Source: Selenomonadales bacterium UBA7018 (GTDB taxonomy: Bacteria > Bacillota > Negativicutes > Selenomonadales > Selenomonadaceae). Taken from it: 32,858 bases of DNA. Shown piece after piece: positions 22,554 to 31,950 of the stretch. Where the stretch lies: the NCBI GenBank assembly GCA_002448305.1, contig DJWY01000002.1, positions 1 to 32,858 of the forward strand. The letters are read 5' to 3'. Below the pieces are notes generated by a model. It did no database searches. It worked only from the letters and a program-made list of their open reading frames with translations, and was not told where the DNA came from. Position 1 is the stretch's first letter, and every line of letters begins with the position of its first letter. A program made the translations under genes and the position numbers.

Positions 22554-24089
22554 ATGAAAATTTCCACACGTATCAAGAAAAAAATTCGCAGAAAACTGGC
22601 GGCGGCACTCGTCGCGGGCATGATGACTTTTTCAATCGGACTTGGCACGGTTGACGCGGCGGACGTTCTAAACGTTACGCTTGATGAAACTATCCAACGC
22701 GCCTACGAAAATAACCGCACGATTAAAGAAACCATTGCCGACCGCGAAAGAGCTTTTTGGAGCTTGAGCGAGGCACGCCGCCAAACTAACCCTAAAATTA
22801 CTTTTGACTGGAGCGGCAATCGGCACGGCGGCTTATATTACGGCGAAACTTCCAATGGCTTTTCAACTGCGGGCACTCTTAGCATACCGGTTTATCAGGG
22901 CGGCAGATTGGCGGCGGGTCGCAAGTCGGCGCGTTACGCTTTAAGCTCGGCTGACCTTGCACTAGAAAACACTATGCAAGCTGTTCGCCTGCAATCAACG
23001 GTTTATTATTTTAATGTCCTGCAGTACAGAAATTTAATCGAAGTTTACGAGGAAGAAGTTGTAACTTTGCAGGAACATTTGCGCAACGTCAATGCTCAAT
23101 TTCGCGTCGGCACGGTTGCAAAGGTCGACGTTCTGGAATCTCAAGTTGAGTTAGCTAACGCTATGCAAAACTTAGTTAATATCCAGAATCGCTACGACGT
23201 TGCGGTTGCTGAGCTGAATAATTTTATTGGTCTGCCTGCTGATACGATTATCCGCCCGCAAGATACGCTGACTTATCGGAAATACGAATTGACTTTGAGC
23301 GACTGCACTGCTTACGCTTTGGAAAATCGCGCCGATGCCGCTATGGCTGATTATGCCGTAAAGCGCGCCGAATCTGCTAAAAAATCTGCTAAGTCTGGTT
23401 GGCTTCCTCAAGTCAACGCTTCCGTCATGAAAGAAATTGACACTAAAGACCCGTTCAGGAATAAGACTAGCGACCGTTGGACAGCGGGGCTTACGGCGTC
23501 ATGGAATGTTTTCGACGGCGGTATAACAAGGGCGCAAGTCAATCAGGCGGACGCCGCGCTAACTCGTGCACAGGAAGAGGCAGCACAAACTCGCGAACAA
23601 GTTCAGCTTGATGTTCAATCGGCATTTCTCGACCTTCAAGCGGCTGAAAAAAATATCGGCACTACGCAAGTCGCAGTTGTCTTGGGCGAAGAGAACTATA
23701 AAATTGCGCAAGTCAGATATGCGGCGGGCGTCGGCACTAACCTTGACGTTATGGACGCCTCGCGCAAATTGACGGAGGCACGCTCGAATTACTTCACCGC
23801 GCTTTATAACTACAATACCGCTAAGGCGTCACTCGATAGATATATGGGTGTGCCGGTTGAAATTGATGTTGTGCGCTACATTGAATCTGAAGAGGAAGGA
23901 AATACGGCGGCTAAATCTCGCGAAGATGCCGCATTGACTGCTGAAGCGGCTGTAGTTCCTGAAGCAGGAGAAGTCGCGCCGGTAGTCATGATTGACTTTG
24001 AAGGCGATTCTTTGAAACCTTCGGAGACAGTTGAACACAACACCGCCTTTGATAAAACAACCCTTCCAGATTCCAATTCCAATTCTTAA
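22554..24089 (+). CDS. tolC: TolC-family outer-membrane efflux protein
   Basis: 511 residues with a signal peptide (AALVAGMMTFSIGLGTVDAA). Two homologous OEP halves show the TolC repeat: LDETIQRAYENNRTIKE in the first and LSDCTAYALENRADAAMADY in the second, with strand segments (STAGTLSIPVYQGG, WTAGLTASWNVFDGG) and long coiled helices. It trimerises into the outer-membrane channel and periplasmic tunnel. The C-terminal ~75 residues (Glu/Ala/Pro-rich) are not part of the fold, and the final ...DSNSNS is encoded by an AATTCC repeat, so the repeat has been taken into the coding end. The ATG has GGAGGAG upstream. Confidence 0.92.
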   Translation: MKISTRIKKKIRRKLAAALVAGMMTFSIGLGTVDAADVLNVTLDETIQRAYENNRTIKETIADRERAFWSLSEARRQTNPKITFDWSGNRHGGLYYGETSNGFSTAGTLSIPVYQGGRLAAGRKSARYALSSADLALENTMQAVRLQSTVYYFNVLQYRNLIEVYEEEVVTLQEHLRNVNAQFRVGTVAKVDVLESQVELANAMQNLVNIQNRYDVAVAELNNFIGLPADTIIRPQDTLTYRKYELTLSDCTAYALENRADAAMADYAVKRAESAKKSAKSGWLPQVNASVMKEIDTKDPFRNKTSDRWTAGLTASWNVFDGGITRAQVNQADAALTRAQEEAAQTREQVQLDVQSAFLDLQAAEKNIGTTQVAVVLGEENYKIAQVRYAAGVGTNLDVMDASRKLTEARSNYFTALYNYNTAKASLDRYMGVPVEIDVVRYIESEEEGNTAAKSREDAALTAEAAVVPEAGEVAPVVMIDFEGDSLKPSETVEHNTAFDKTTLPDSNSNS

Positions 24090-24116
24090 TTCCACATTCA
24101 TAATTCCTAATTGCAT
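24069..24116. repeat. ATTCC-type repeat overlapping the tolC end
   Basis: GATTCCAATTCCAATTCTTA, then AATTCCACATTCATAATTCC and TAATTG: the complement sense of the AATTAGG heptamer family. Its first 20 nt are inside tolC and encode the last residues; the remainder fills the gap before tamB. Confidence 0.7.
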
Positions 24117-24135
24117 TTAGAAGGGAGTTCTCGCC

Positions 24136-27100
24136 GTGTGGAAAATCTTAAAAATCTTAGGCGGCGTGTTGCTTGTTCTTGCGCTCGGCGGCGGACTCTA
24201 TTTAAATTCTCAGCGCACGGAGATTATCCAAAACGCTTTGACTAAGGCGGAAAGTATTGCATCCGAAACTTTAGGCGTCCCCGTCAAAATTGGTAGCGTC
24301 GATTTGGACAAAGTTAAATTTCTGGACTTCGACAAGGACAGCGACCTTATAGTTCACGACATTGAAATTTTCGATAAAAATTCTGAACTCATTGCCAAAG
24401 TCGATACGGCGGAAGTTAATTTTAAATTGATTGCACTTCGCGACGACCCAGTTGCCGCCCTTGAGACGATTAAAATTGATGGCGCACTCGTCAACCTTAA
24501 AAAGCGCGACGAAAATTCTTGGAACGTCGACGACATTAAACTTGAGAGCGAAGGCGAATCGACTTTTGGCGCGAAAATTTATCTGGAGCGCGGCACAGTC
24601 AACGCTGACTTTGACGGCAAAAAAATTTCTGTCGAAGAAATTTCCGGCGAAGCTGATTGCGCCGACATGAACGCTATCGCAACTAAACTCAACGCCAAAA
24701 CTTTAGGGGCAAAAGTCAAAGCGACCGGCACTTTAGGTTCCGAGCAACAACTTATAAACGCCGAAGTCGATAATATATTTTTTGATAAAGTTCTACCCTA
24801 CCTGCCCGAAGATACTATTCCGGAAGGGGTAGAAATTTTAGGCGGCGCGGCTGAAAATCTTTCGCTCCATCTCTTGCGCAAGGGCGATAATTTAAGCTAT
24901 CTCGGCAAAACAAAAGTTAAGGGCGCGTCCGTTAAGGTTGAATCTACCGATGTTGAAAATATAAATGGCAACGTCACCTTTAACGAGAACGAAATTGTCA
25001 TTGACGGCGTAGCGACTGCTAACGGTCAACAGGCGGCGGCAAGCGGCAAAATTCGCCTCGATACCGACGAAACTTACTTTGACATTTACGCCGAATCCGA
25101 TAACTTTACGCCCGCCGCAATCATTGAGGATATTGGCATTGACGGCGCGGCTAATATTCGCGCTCATCTCGTCGGCACTGCTAAAAATCCCCAAATCGAC
25201 GCAGATATTTATTCCGATTGGCTCTCTTACGAAGAATTTTCCGGGCAAAATATTTCTACAAAACTGCGCTACGTCGGCGAAATGATTTACCTTAACGACC
25301 TTAGCGCAAATGTTTTTGGCGGCACCGTCGCGGGCACTGTCGAAGTCAAAACTTCCGATTTAACTTACAATGCGCACGTCAAAGCAAAAGGACTTGACGC
25401 GGCGACTTTATCAGACTTCGCCAGCTCCGATAACGTCATTGACGGGAAAATTTCTGCCGATATCGGCATTAATGGCGGAGGCGATAAGCCCATGAAAATT
25501 TACGGCAACGCTAAGGCTGTCGCGCTAAACGTCGAAGGCGTGCAAATTGACAAAATCAATACGTCTTTTTATTTTACCGACGACAACTTGACGATTGATT
25601 ATCTTAGCGCGAACTTGCCCAACAACGGCACGCTCGGTCTTGAGGGCACGATTACTGATATGAATCAGCTTGACTTGAACTTTTACGGCGCACATGTTGA
25701 TATGTCTATTGCGCAGAAATTTAACGCCGCGCTCGACATGAGCGGCTTAACCGATTTTAAAGGCACCGTTCACGGCGACGCCGAAAATCCTAACGTAACT
25801 TTGCAACTTTCCGCTGTCGACCAATCCAAACGCAATGAGCATTTCGTAGGGAAATTTTTTAAGCAACCCTTCGACTCGATTAAGCTTATGGCGTCTGGAA
25901 GTCTCGACGGCGTCAACATAGATGATTTCACGCTCGAAAAGGACGGAAAAACTAAATGGACTGTCATTGAAGGCAGCGTTGGCTTGACAGGCGAAAAGAA
26001 AATAAATCTTCAGCTTGATACAACCGCTGTCCGCGCAGAGGATATTGCCGCACTTATTGCGCCCGACCAGCCAATAACCGGCAACGTTTCCAACACCGTC
26101 AAAATCACCGGCACTATTGATAACCCTCAAGTCGTAGGCAATATCAAATTCAATCGCGGCAGTTATCGCGGTGTCCTTCTTAGCGGCATGACAGGCGATT
26201 ATTTTTTAGAAGGCGATATTCTGCGTCTGCAAAACTTTGAAATAACTTCGCCGATGGTCGATATGGTTCTCAACGGCACTATCAATAAAAATACGCAGGT
26301 TATGGATTTTGTCGTTGAGGGCAAGGATATTAATCTGCAACGTTTCAAGGGCAAACTTCCGGAAAAATACGACGCGGAAGGGCACGTGCAATTTGAAGGC
26401 ATTATCAAGGGCACGCCCGATATCCCGATTTTTAGCGGCGAACTTAAAGCCGACGAAATTATTTTAAACGGCGTTTCGCTAACAAATGTTTACGGCGATA
26501 TTGAATCGAACGGCGCAAACGTTTATCTTGAAAAATTTCACTTCAACGACGGCGACGGCAGATGTAATTTGCAACTTAGCACTAATCTTGATACCGAAAT
26601 GGTTAGCGGCGAAGCGGACGTTGATAATATCGATATTGCCAACTTTTTCACCATCGCCGGTATAGATAATAAGCTTTTCACCGGCAAGCTTAACAGCAAA
26701 ATTTTAATTGGCGGCACGCTTAGCCATTTGCGCGGCTCGCTCGATGGCGAAATTCCACAGGGAACTTTCGCAGAACATGACATTCACGCCGTAAAAGTTT
26801 CCGTAAATTTCATGAATAATATTGTTTACGTCAATAAATTTGAGGGCAAGCAGGGCGATAAGGGCGAAATTAATCTGCGCGGCTCGGCTAGTCTCGACGG
26901 CGCGTTAGATATGACTTTAAAGGCGACAAATCTTGAATTGGGAATTCTCGGAAAGGCGGCTGGCTCTGATATTGAAATGAGCGGCACGACAAATATTGGC
27001 GCGAAACTTAGCGGCACTTTCGATAATCCTTTCGGCGAAATACTTTGGACGGCAACGGGAAATATTATGGGCGCGTCTTTCGACCTTTTGCACGGGCATT

Positions 27101-28518
27101 TTCTCTTCAAAAATTCTCTTGTCGACGTTGAGGAACTATCTGTTGAGCGCACGATTTCGGACAAGAAATATGGCGCAAGTGTGCGGGGTTATATCCCTGT
27201 AAAAGCTGTGCTTGCGGGTTCTAAAGAAAATCTTCCCGCCAATGAACAGCTTGACTTGACGGTTTCGCTTGACGACGCAGATTTATCTTTGTTGCCGGTC
27301 GTAAGCAGTTACATTGCGTTTGGGGTCGGCGATTTGGACGGCTCAGTTAAAATTACCGGTACGGCGGCTAAACCGCAAGTCAACGGAAAAATTATTCTCA
27401 ATGACGGCTCTGTTAAAGTCAAGGGCATGGATTCTTTGATTGAACACATAAATATTTCGACGGCGTTTAAGGGCGAACGCTTTGACATTGAAAATTTCAC
27501 GGGCAATATTGGCTCCGGCAACTTCACAGTTACGGGCGGTTTCGACTTCGCCGACTTAAATATTAAAAATTATAACTTCGACTTCGCAGCAAATGCTCTC
27601 GACATTGATAGCGATTTCTTTGACGGTCCACTTAACGCGAACTTTAATTTCAGCGCAGTAACTTTCCGGCATTGGACTTTGCCAAAACTTTCCGGGCAAA
27701 TTAATCTTGATAAATGCCGCGTGTCCGTTCCTTCCATTCCGGAATCTGAAGAACCGCTCCCAAATATCCTTATGGATATATCTTTGAATCTCGGCGAAAA
27801 AGTTCACTTCTATAGCTCGCACCTCTACGATATTTATCTTGTCGGCAATGTACATTTTGGCGGAACTATGCTACACCCAAAAAATTCCGGCACAATCACT
27901 GTTAAGCGCGGCGGTACCTTGACTTATCTTGAATCAGTGTTTAATATTCGGGAAGGCGAAGCGCATTTCAATCAAGTTGATACTTTTATGCCGTCGCTGA
28001 ATTTCTTCGCTGAAACTAAAATCGGCAGGACGAAAGTTTTCTTGACGCTTAACGGCTCGCCAGATAATATGCAATTCAACTTGACTTCAAGCCCCGAAAT
28101 GACGGAGACTGAAATTTTTAAGCTCCTGACTTTGCGCGAAGCTTATTACAGGGGCGAAGATAATATATCAGCGGAAGACGCTTTAGCAATCGGCTTGCAA
28201 ATAGCATTGCTCGGCGACATTGAAGACGCTTTGAAAAGGACGATTGGCATTGATGAATTTGTCGTATCGCGTGGTTCTGGCTCCATGTTTGAAAGTCATA
28301 CACCAGGCGAACGCCATAAAGAAGACAAGATAGATTACAATATCAAAATTGGCAAATATATCAACGAAAAGCTCATGATTAGATATACTCATGGCTTTGG
28401 CAGTCATAAAGTTCATCGCTACGGCTTGCAATACGACTTCAATGACAATCTTGGATTTAACATTGAGCGCGAGGGCAATGATTACATTTTCAGCTTTGAA
28501 GCGCGATATAAATTCTAG
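24136..28518 (+). CDS. tamB: TamB/AsmA-like translocation or lipid-transfer protein
   Basis: 1460 residues. One N-terminal inner-membrane anchor (ILGGVLLVLALGGGLYLNS), then about 1100 residues of repeated beta-strand units with regular Asp/Gly turns and recurring GTxxNP(Q/N)(V/I) elements (GTAKNPQIDADIYSD, GTIDNPQVVGNIKF, GTAAKPQVNGKIIL). The C-terminal ~300 residues are the DUF490/TamB domain (GTLTYLESVFNIREGEAHF, LTSSPEMTETEIFKLLTLRE). TamB-like proteins form long hydrophobic grooves across the periplasm and are implicated in phospholipid transport and barrel assembly. It starts at the GTG at 24136 with AAGGGAG eight bases upstream. Its place between tolC and bamA is typical of diderm Firmicutes. 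Confidence 0.93.
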   Translation: MWKILKILGGVLLVLALGGGLYLNSQRTEIIQNALTKAESIASETLGVPVKIGSVDLDKVKFLDFDKDSDLIVHDIEIFDKNSELIAKVDTAEVNFKLIALRDDPVAALETIKIDGALVNLKKRDENSWNVDDIKLESEGESTFGAKIYLERGTVNADFDGKKISVEEISGEADCADMNAIATKLNAKTLGAKVKATGTLGSEQQLINAEVDNIFFDKVLPYLPEDTIPEGVEILGGAAENLSLHLLRKGDNLSYLGKTKVKGASVKVESTDVENINGNVTFNENEIVIDGVATANGQQAAASGKIRLDTDETYFDIYAESDNFTPAAIIEDIGIDGAANIRAHLVGTAKNPQIDADIYSDWLSYEEFSGQNISTKLRYVGEMIYLNDLSANVFGGTVAGTVEVKTSDLTYNAHVKAKGLDAATLSDFASSDNVIDGKISADIGINGGGDKPMKIYGNAKAVALNVEGVQIDKINTSFYFTDDNLTIDYLSANLPNNGTLGLEGTITDMNQLDLNFYGAHVDMSIAQKFNAALDMSGLTDFKGTVHGDAENPNVTLQLSAVDQSKRNEHFVGKFFKQPFDSIKLMASGSLDGVNIDDFTLEKDGKTKWTVIEGSVGLTGEKKINLQLDTTAVRAEDIAALIAPDQPITGNVSNTVKITGTIDNPQVVGNIKFNRGSYRGVLLSGMTGDYFLEGDILRLQNFEITSPMVDMVLNGTINKNTQVMDFVVEGKDINLQRFKGKLPEKYDAEGHVQFEGIIKGTPDIPIFSGELKADEIILNGVSLTNVYGDIESNGANVYLEKFHFNDGDGRCNLQLSTNLDTEMVSGEADVDNIDIANFFTIAGIDNKLFTGKLNSKILIGGTLSHLRGSLDGEIPQGTFAEHDIHAVKVSVNFMNNIVYVNKFEGKQGDKGEINLRGSASLDGALDMTLKATNLELGILGKAAGSDIEMSGTTNIGAKLSGTFDNPFGEILWTATGNIMGASFDLLHGHFLFKNSLVDVEELSVERTISDKKYGASVRGYIPVKAVLAGSKENLPANEQLDLTVSLDDADLSLLPVVSSYIAFGVGDLDGSVKITGTAAKPQVNGKIILNDGSVKVKGMDSLIEHINISTAFKGERFDIENFTGNIGSGNFTVTGGFDFADLNIKNYNFDFAANALDIDSDFFDGPLNANFNFSAVTFRHWTLPKLSGQINLDKCRVSVPSIPESEEPLPNILMDISLNLGEKVHFYSSHLYDIYLVGNVHFGGTMLHPKNSGTITVKRGGTLTYLESVFNIREGEAHFNQVDTFMPSLNFFAETKIGRTKVFLTLNGSPDNMQFNLTSSPEMTETEIFKLLTLREAYYRGEDNISAEDALAIGLQIALLGDIEDALKRTIGIDEFVVSRGSGSMFESHTPGERHKEDKIDYNIKIGKYINEKLMIRYTHGFGSHKVHRYGLQYDFNDNLGFNIEREGNDYIFSFEARYKF

Positions 28519-28547
28519 CTGTTAGCTTATAGAAGGAGGATTTATTT

Positions 28548-30629
28548 TTGAAAGAAAAAATTTCGCGAAGAAGGCGAGCGGCGTTAATGGCGGCGTTGAC
28601 TTTGCCCTTTATATTCGGATTCACACCGAGCGAGGCGGCTCAAGTAGTTAATCAGCCCTTTGAAGATACTGCCGAAGTTCCGAAGACCGAACCAGCCGCC
28701 GAAGTTCCGAAGACTGAACCAGTCGCTGAAACTCCGAAGACTGAACCAGTCGCTGAAACTCCGAAAACTGAACCAGCCGCCGAAGTTCCGAAGACTGAAC
28801 CAGTCGCTGAAACTCCGAAAACTGAACCAGCCGCTGAAACTCCGAAGGTCGAACCAAAAACTGACGCGCCCAAAGTCGAAACGGCTACCGAAAATGCTAC
28901 ACCCTCTACAACTACACCGACTCCGCCGCCCGAACCTTATCGCTCGCAACTCGATTCAGAGCTTTTCGACTATTTCAAGCAGTTTGAAGGCAAAACTATT
29001 GTCGATATTGAATTTGAAGGAGCAAGCTCTGAAACTCTCCCGACTGTCAAAGTTGCAGTCCTTGAACACGTCGGCGATACTTTCGCGCCAATGGCAGCTA
29101 TCCGCGATAGAAATGCGCTAATGAATACGGGCTATTTCTACGAAGCGTATCAAACTTTCGAGGTAATCCCCGAAGGCGTAGTTATAACTTTCCACGTCAT
29201 GGAAAATCCCGTGCTTAAAGAGGTCGTCTTCACCGGCAACACTATTTACGACAACGACGAACTCCAAGACATGTTGACTGTCAGAAAAGGCTACATTCTT
29301 AACAGCAACACTTTGCACGATAATATTACAAAAATTCAAGAGGAATACCATGACGAAGGCTTTATCCTAATGAAAGTCGCCGATATGAACATTGACAAGG
29401 AAGGTGTCTTGACGCTTAGGATTAACGAAGGCATTTTGGAAGGTTACGCCGTCAAGGGCAATAAGAAAACTAAGGATAAGGTTATTCTGCGCGAAATGCG
29501 CCAAGAAGTCGGGACTCCCTTCAACGCGAAACTTGCACGCCGTTCAATGCAGAGGGTTTACAATCTGGGCTTTTTCGAGGACGTTAATTTAAAAATGAAT
29601 CCCGGCGTTGAGCCGAACGCGATTATTATGGAAGTCAACGTCAAGGAAAAACGCACGGGCACATTTGGCATAGGCGCGGGCTATTCGACTGCTGACGGCA
29701 TTATCGGTATGGTTAGCTTAGCTGATACAAACTTTCGCGGCACGGGCACTTTAGTATCAATAATGTACGAGAAAAGCGGCGACGAAAATGACGCGCACGG
29801 CTATACTTTTACTTATAGGCGTCCATGGATTGACCGCCACGAAACCGCGCTAAGATTTCAGCTTTACAATCGCACCTACGCTTTTAACGATTACGATACT
29901 AACGGACGTTTCAAGGAAGAATACATGCGCAAATACGCCGGCGGCGAATTTACCTTCAGTCGTCCGATTAGCGAATACTCCACGAACTTTATAACTATTC
30001 GTCAGCGCAAAGACCGTTATGTTCGTCACGTCTCAAGCGGTAACGTGGGCAATCGTAGCGGTTGGGAGTATTCTAAATGGCGTCGCGACAATTTCGGCAT
30101 GACGCGCAGTGTTATTCTCGAACACGTCACTGATACCCGCGACAACATTTATAATCCGACGGAAGGAAATAAAGTTGACCTCACGTTAGAAATAGGCGGC
30201 GCGCTCGGCGGCGATTTCCATTTTCAAAAGGCGTCGATTGAGCACCAATTTTTCACGAAGGCGGGCGACCACGACCAAATTTGGGCGTTGCGCGGCATGT
30301 ACGGTTACGGGCGTGGCGATATGACAGAATTTAATCAATTCCGGCTCGGCGGGCAGGGAAGTTTGCGCGGCTATCGTGATGACCAATTTCGCGGCGATAG
30401 AATGATTCTCGGCACGTTAGAATATCGTTTCCCGCTGTCAAAAAAAATTCAGGGCGCGATTTTCACCGATTGGGGCAGTGCATGGGATACAGGATTGAAA
30501 CCTAAAAACGTTAAAGGCAGTGTCGGCGTTGGCGTCGCATTGAATACGCCCTTTGGACCTTTGCGCTTTGATTACGGGCGCGGCTCTCAAGGCGGCAGAT
30601 TTCATTTCACGGTTGGCACTTCTTTCTAA
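28548..30629 (+). CDS. bamA: BamA, outer-membrane beta-barrel assembly protein (Omp85)
   Basis: 693 residues. Basic signal peptide (RRRRAALMAALTLPFIFGF, cut near SEAA), then a low-complexity tail with seven 9-residue repeats (see 28674-28856) and a Pro/Thr-rich spacer to about residue 130. Three POTRA domains follow (about 150-225, 225-300, 300-375; for example VLKEVVFTGNTIYDNDELQ and GTPFNAKLARRSMQRVYN, LGFFEDV), then the 16-strand barrel with the loop-6 motif GQGSLRGYRDDQFRG and a C-terminal Phe. E. coli BamA has five POTRA domains. It starts at the TTG at 28548 with AGGAGG eight bases upstream. No terminator is visible after the stop; an IS relic begins five bases later. Confidence 0.94.
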   Translation: MKEKISRRRRAALMAALTLPFIFGFTPSEAAQVVNQPFEDTAEVPKTEPAAEVPKTEPVAETPKTEPVAETPKTEPAAEVPKTEPVAETPKTEPAAETPKVEPKTDAPKVETATENATPSTTTPTPPPEPYRSQLDSELFDYFKQFEGKTIVDIEFEGASSETLPTVKVAVLEHVGDTFAPMAAIRDRNALMNTGYFYEAYQTFEVIPEGVVITFHVMENPVLKEVVFTGNTIYDNDELQDMLTVRKGYILNSNTLHDNITKIQEEYHDEGFILMKVADMNIDKEGVLTLRINEGILEGYAVKGNKKTKDKVILREMRQEVGTPFNAKLARRSMQRVYNLGFFEDVNLKMNPGVEPNAIIMEVNVKEKRTGTFGIGAGYSTADGIIGMVSLADTNFRGTGTLVSIMYEKSGDENDAHGYTFTYRRPWIDRHETALRFQLYNRTYAFNDYDTNGRFKEEYMRKYAGGEFTFSRPISEYSTNFITIRQRKDRYVRHVSSGNVGNRSGWEYSKWRRDNFGMTRSVILEHVTDTRDNIYNPTEGNKVDLTLEIGGALGGDFHFQKASIEHQFFTKAGDHDQIWALRGMYGYGRGDMTEFNQFRLGGQGSLRGYRDDQFRGDRMILGTLEYRFPLSKKIQGAIFTDWGSAWDTGLKPKNVKGSVGVGVALNTPFGPLRFDYGRGSQGGRFHFTVGTSF
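28674..28856 (+). repeat. Seven tandem 27-nt repeats in bamA (Glu/Pro/Lys-rich)
   Basis: Units encode E(V/T)PKTEP followed by (A/V)A; order V,V,T,T,V,T,T, with the last unit PKVEP. The copies are nearly identical at DNA level, so the number can change by slippage. The region lies just after the signal peptide, so it would be a flexible periplasmic spacer before the POTRA domains. Confidence 0.9.
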
Positions 30630-30634
30630 AGCCA

Positions 30635-31145
30635 AAGAAGATGTGTTCACAGGTAAAAAGTGGTATAATGAGAATATGAAAACAGATTACCTAGAACGTC
30701 AAAGTTATCCTGAAGACCTGACAGACACCCAGTGGACTCAGATTGAATCACTATTTGTCGGAATGTGCGAGTATAAACACAGCAAGAAATGACTAATACG
30801 GTTTTATATCTGGTAGATTCGGGCTGTAAGTGGAGGCAGCTGCCGCATGATTTTCCACCGCATTTTACTGCGCATAGTTTTTATAGACGCGCACGCTTCT
30901 CTTGTGCTTATCCTAAGATAAAAGGATATTGCGTGGACAAAGGTTATCGCGGAACTTTCATTTACGACGCTTATGTTTTGTTGTATTGTCGCGTTGATAT
31001 TTCAGTAATGGAGAGAATCTTTGCATGGCTGAACAATTCTCGTCGCTTGAGTAAGGACTAAGAGATTCGCACGAATTCGGCTGAAGCTATGATTAAACTT
31101 TCTCATATTCATACTTTACTCAATCGTTTGTGAATACTTCCTCTT
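30635..31145 (+). mobile_element. Internally deleted IS5-family element with both terminal repeats
   Basis: The ends AAGAAGATGTGTTCACA (30635-30651) and the complement of 31129-31145 match at 14 of 17 positions. A promoter-like TGGTATAAT (30661-30669) precedes the transposase ATG at 30676. The N-terminal part (LERQSYPEDLTDTQWTQIES) runs to 30792; the match then resumes from 30789 in another frame (LYLVDSGCKWRQLPHDFPPH), repaired by one extra A in AAA at 30785-30787. After FYRRAR the middle of the catalytic domain is missing; what remains is KGYCVDKGYRGTF and MERIFAWLNNSRRLSKD, then a stop codon, then IKLSHIHTLLNRL to the TGA at 31131. It is inactive in itself but could be mobilised in trans because its ends survive. 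Confidence 0.8.
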
Positions 31146-31146
31146 A

Positions 31147-31812
31147 AAGCTCACGGTTATTAAACTCAAAATAAATCCAAAATGTAGCACGGATTATCAT
31201 GTTCAATCGCCCAATGGTTCGGATTATTTACAATGCCACTCGCCGAATCCGTTTTTATCTGATAGCGGTCAATTATCCATTCAAGAGGACTGCGCCCTTT
31301 AGGCGTGACGTTCGTATTTAAATTTTTTTTCAAATCGTGAAGGAAGTTATAAAAAGCTCTTCGCGGCTCTCTCTCGAAGGAAATTAACTCGGTGATTCGT
31401 TTTGTGTGGCGTTCGACGATGACGGCGACTTTTTGCGCCCATTGCACCCAATAAAGCCAATTACCGACGTGCTCAACCATGCGGGCATAAATTTTATCGC
31501 GCAGTTCATGCCAATTCAGCAATTCGGACAAAATAAGTTGCGGTGATTCTTCCGAACTATCATTATCATCAATCAAAGTTTTTGAGCTTGTCGCAAGGAA
31601 AGTATCGACGGCGGCTTTATCGATTATCGACGTCTCGACGTAGAATTTACATTGGACAGCTTAAAATTCGCCGTCAACATATTTGCAAACAATATCAATG
31701 CCCAATCAACGATACCGAGTTCGTCACGGAAAAGAAATTCATTCCAAAGCCAGACGTCGGAAAATTTCCCGCGATAAATGGGACATTTGATTAAAAGTTC
31801 GTCAATAGTCAC
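31147..31812 (-). pseudogene. Decayed type ISP restriction-modification/helicase gene (both ends, middle lost)
   Basis: From the GTG at 31812 (GGAGG eight bases upstream) the frame reads TIDELLIKCPIYRGKFSDVW, LWNEFLFRDELG, the N-terminal nuclease-domain start of type ISP enzymes. The match then shifts frame near 31700 to GIDIVCKYVDGEF, stop, AVQCKFY and IDKAAVDTFLATSSKTLIDD, the stop replacing the expected Trp. It continues with YWVQWAQKVAVIVERHTKRI and FYNFLHDLKKNLNTNV, then jumps to the far C-terminus SPLEWIIDRYQIKTDSASGI, NNPNHW, YILDL. Several hundred residues of helicase and methyltransferase are thus deleted. After DLF a stop occurs, but one more base in the AAAA at 31168-31171 gives FLSLITVS, where the IS5 relic begins. 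The family assignment comes from remembered motifs. Confidence 0.7.
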
Positions 31813-31950
31813 TTGCACCGCCTCCAGGAGTTTTTTGATTATAGCACGCCTAAACAACGGCAAAACGAGCAAATCGTTGACAAAAAGTGGATTGTGTGTT
31901 AAATTTCTGGCGATAAGATAAGAAATTTCAATCATTAGCAAACGCAAACG

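Noticed and set aside
28674..28856. The tandem repeats considered as a CRISPR array
   Set aside because: The units are directly adjacent without spacers, stay in the bamA frame and encode a 9-residue peptide repeat.
28584..28949. Minus-strand frames with Ser/Phe/Gly-rich repeats opposite bamA
   Set aside because: They mirror the 27-nt repeats of bamA, have no ribosome site, and the plus-strand protein is a complete BamA.
31624..31935. A separate 103-107 residue minus-strand gene
   Set aside because: Its latter part matches the N-terminus of type ISP enzymes, which continues in another frame; the part before the GTG at 31812 is a duplicated small-peptide start.
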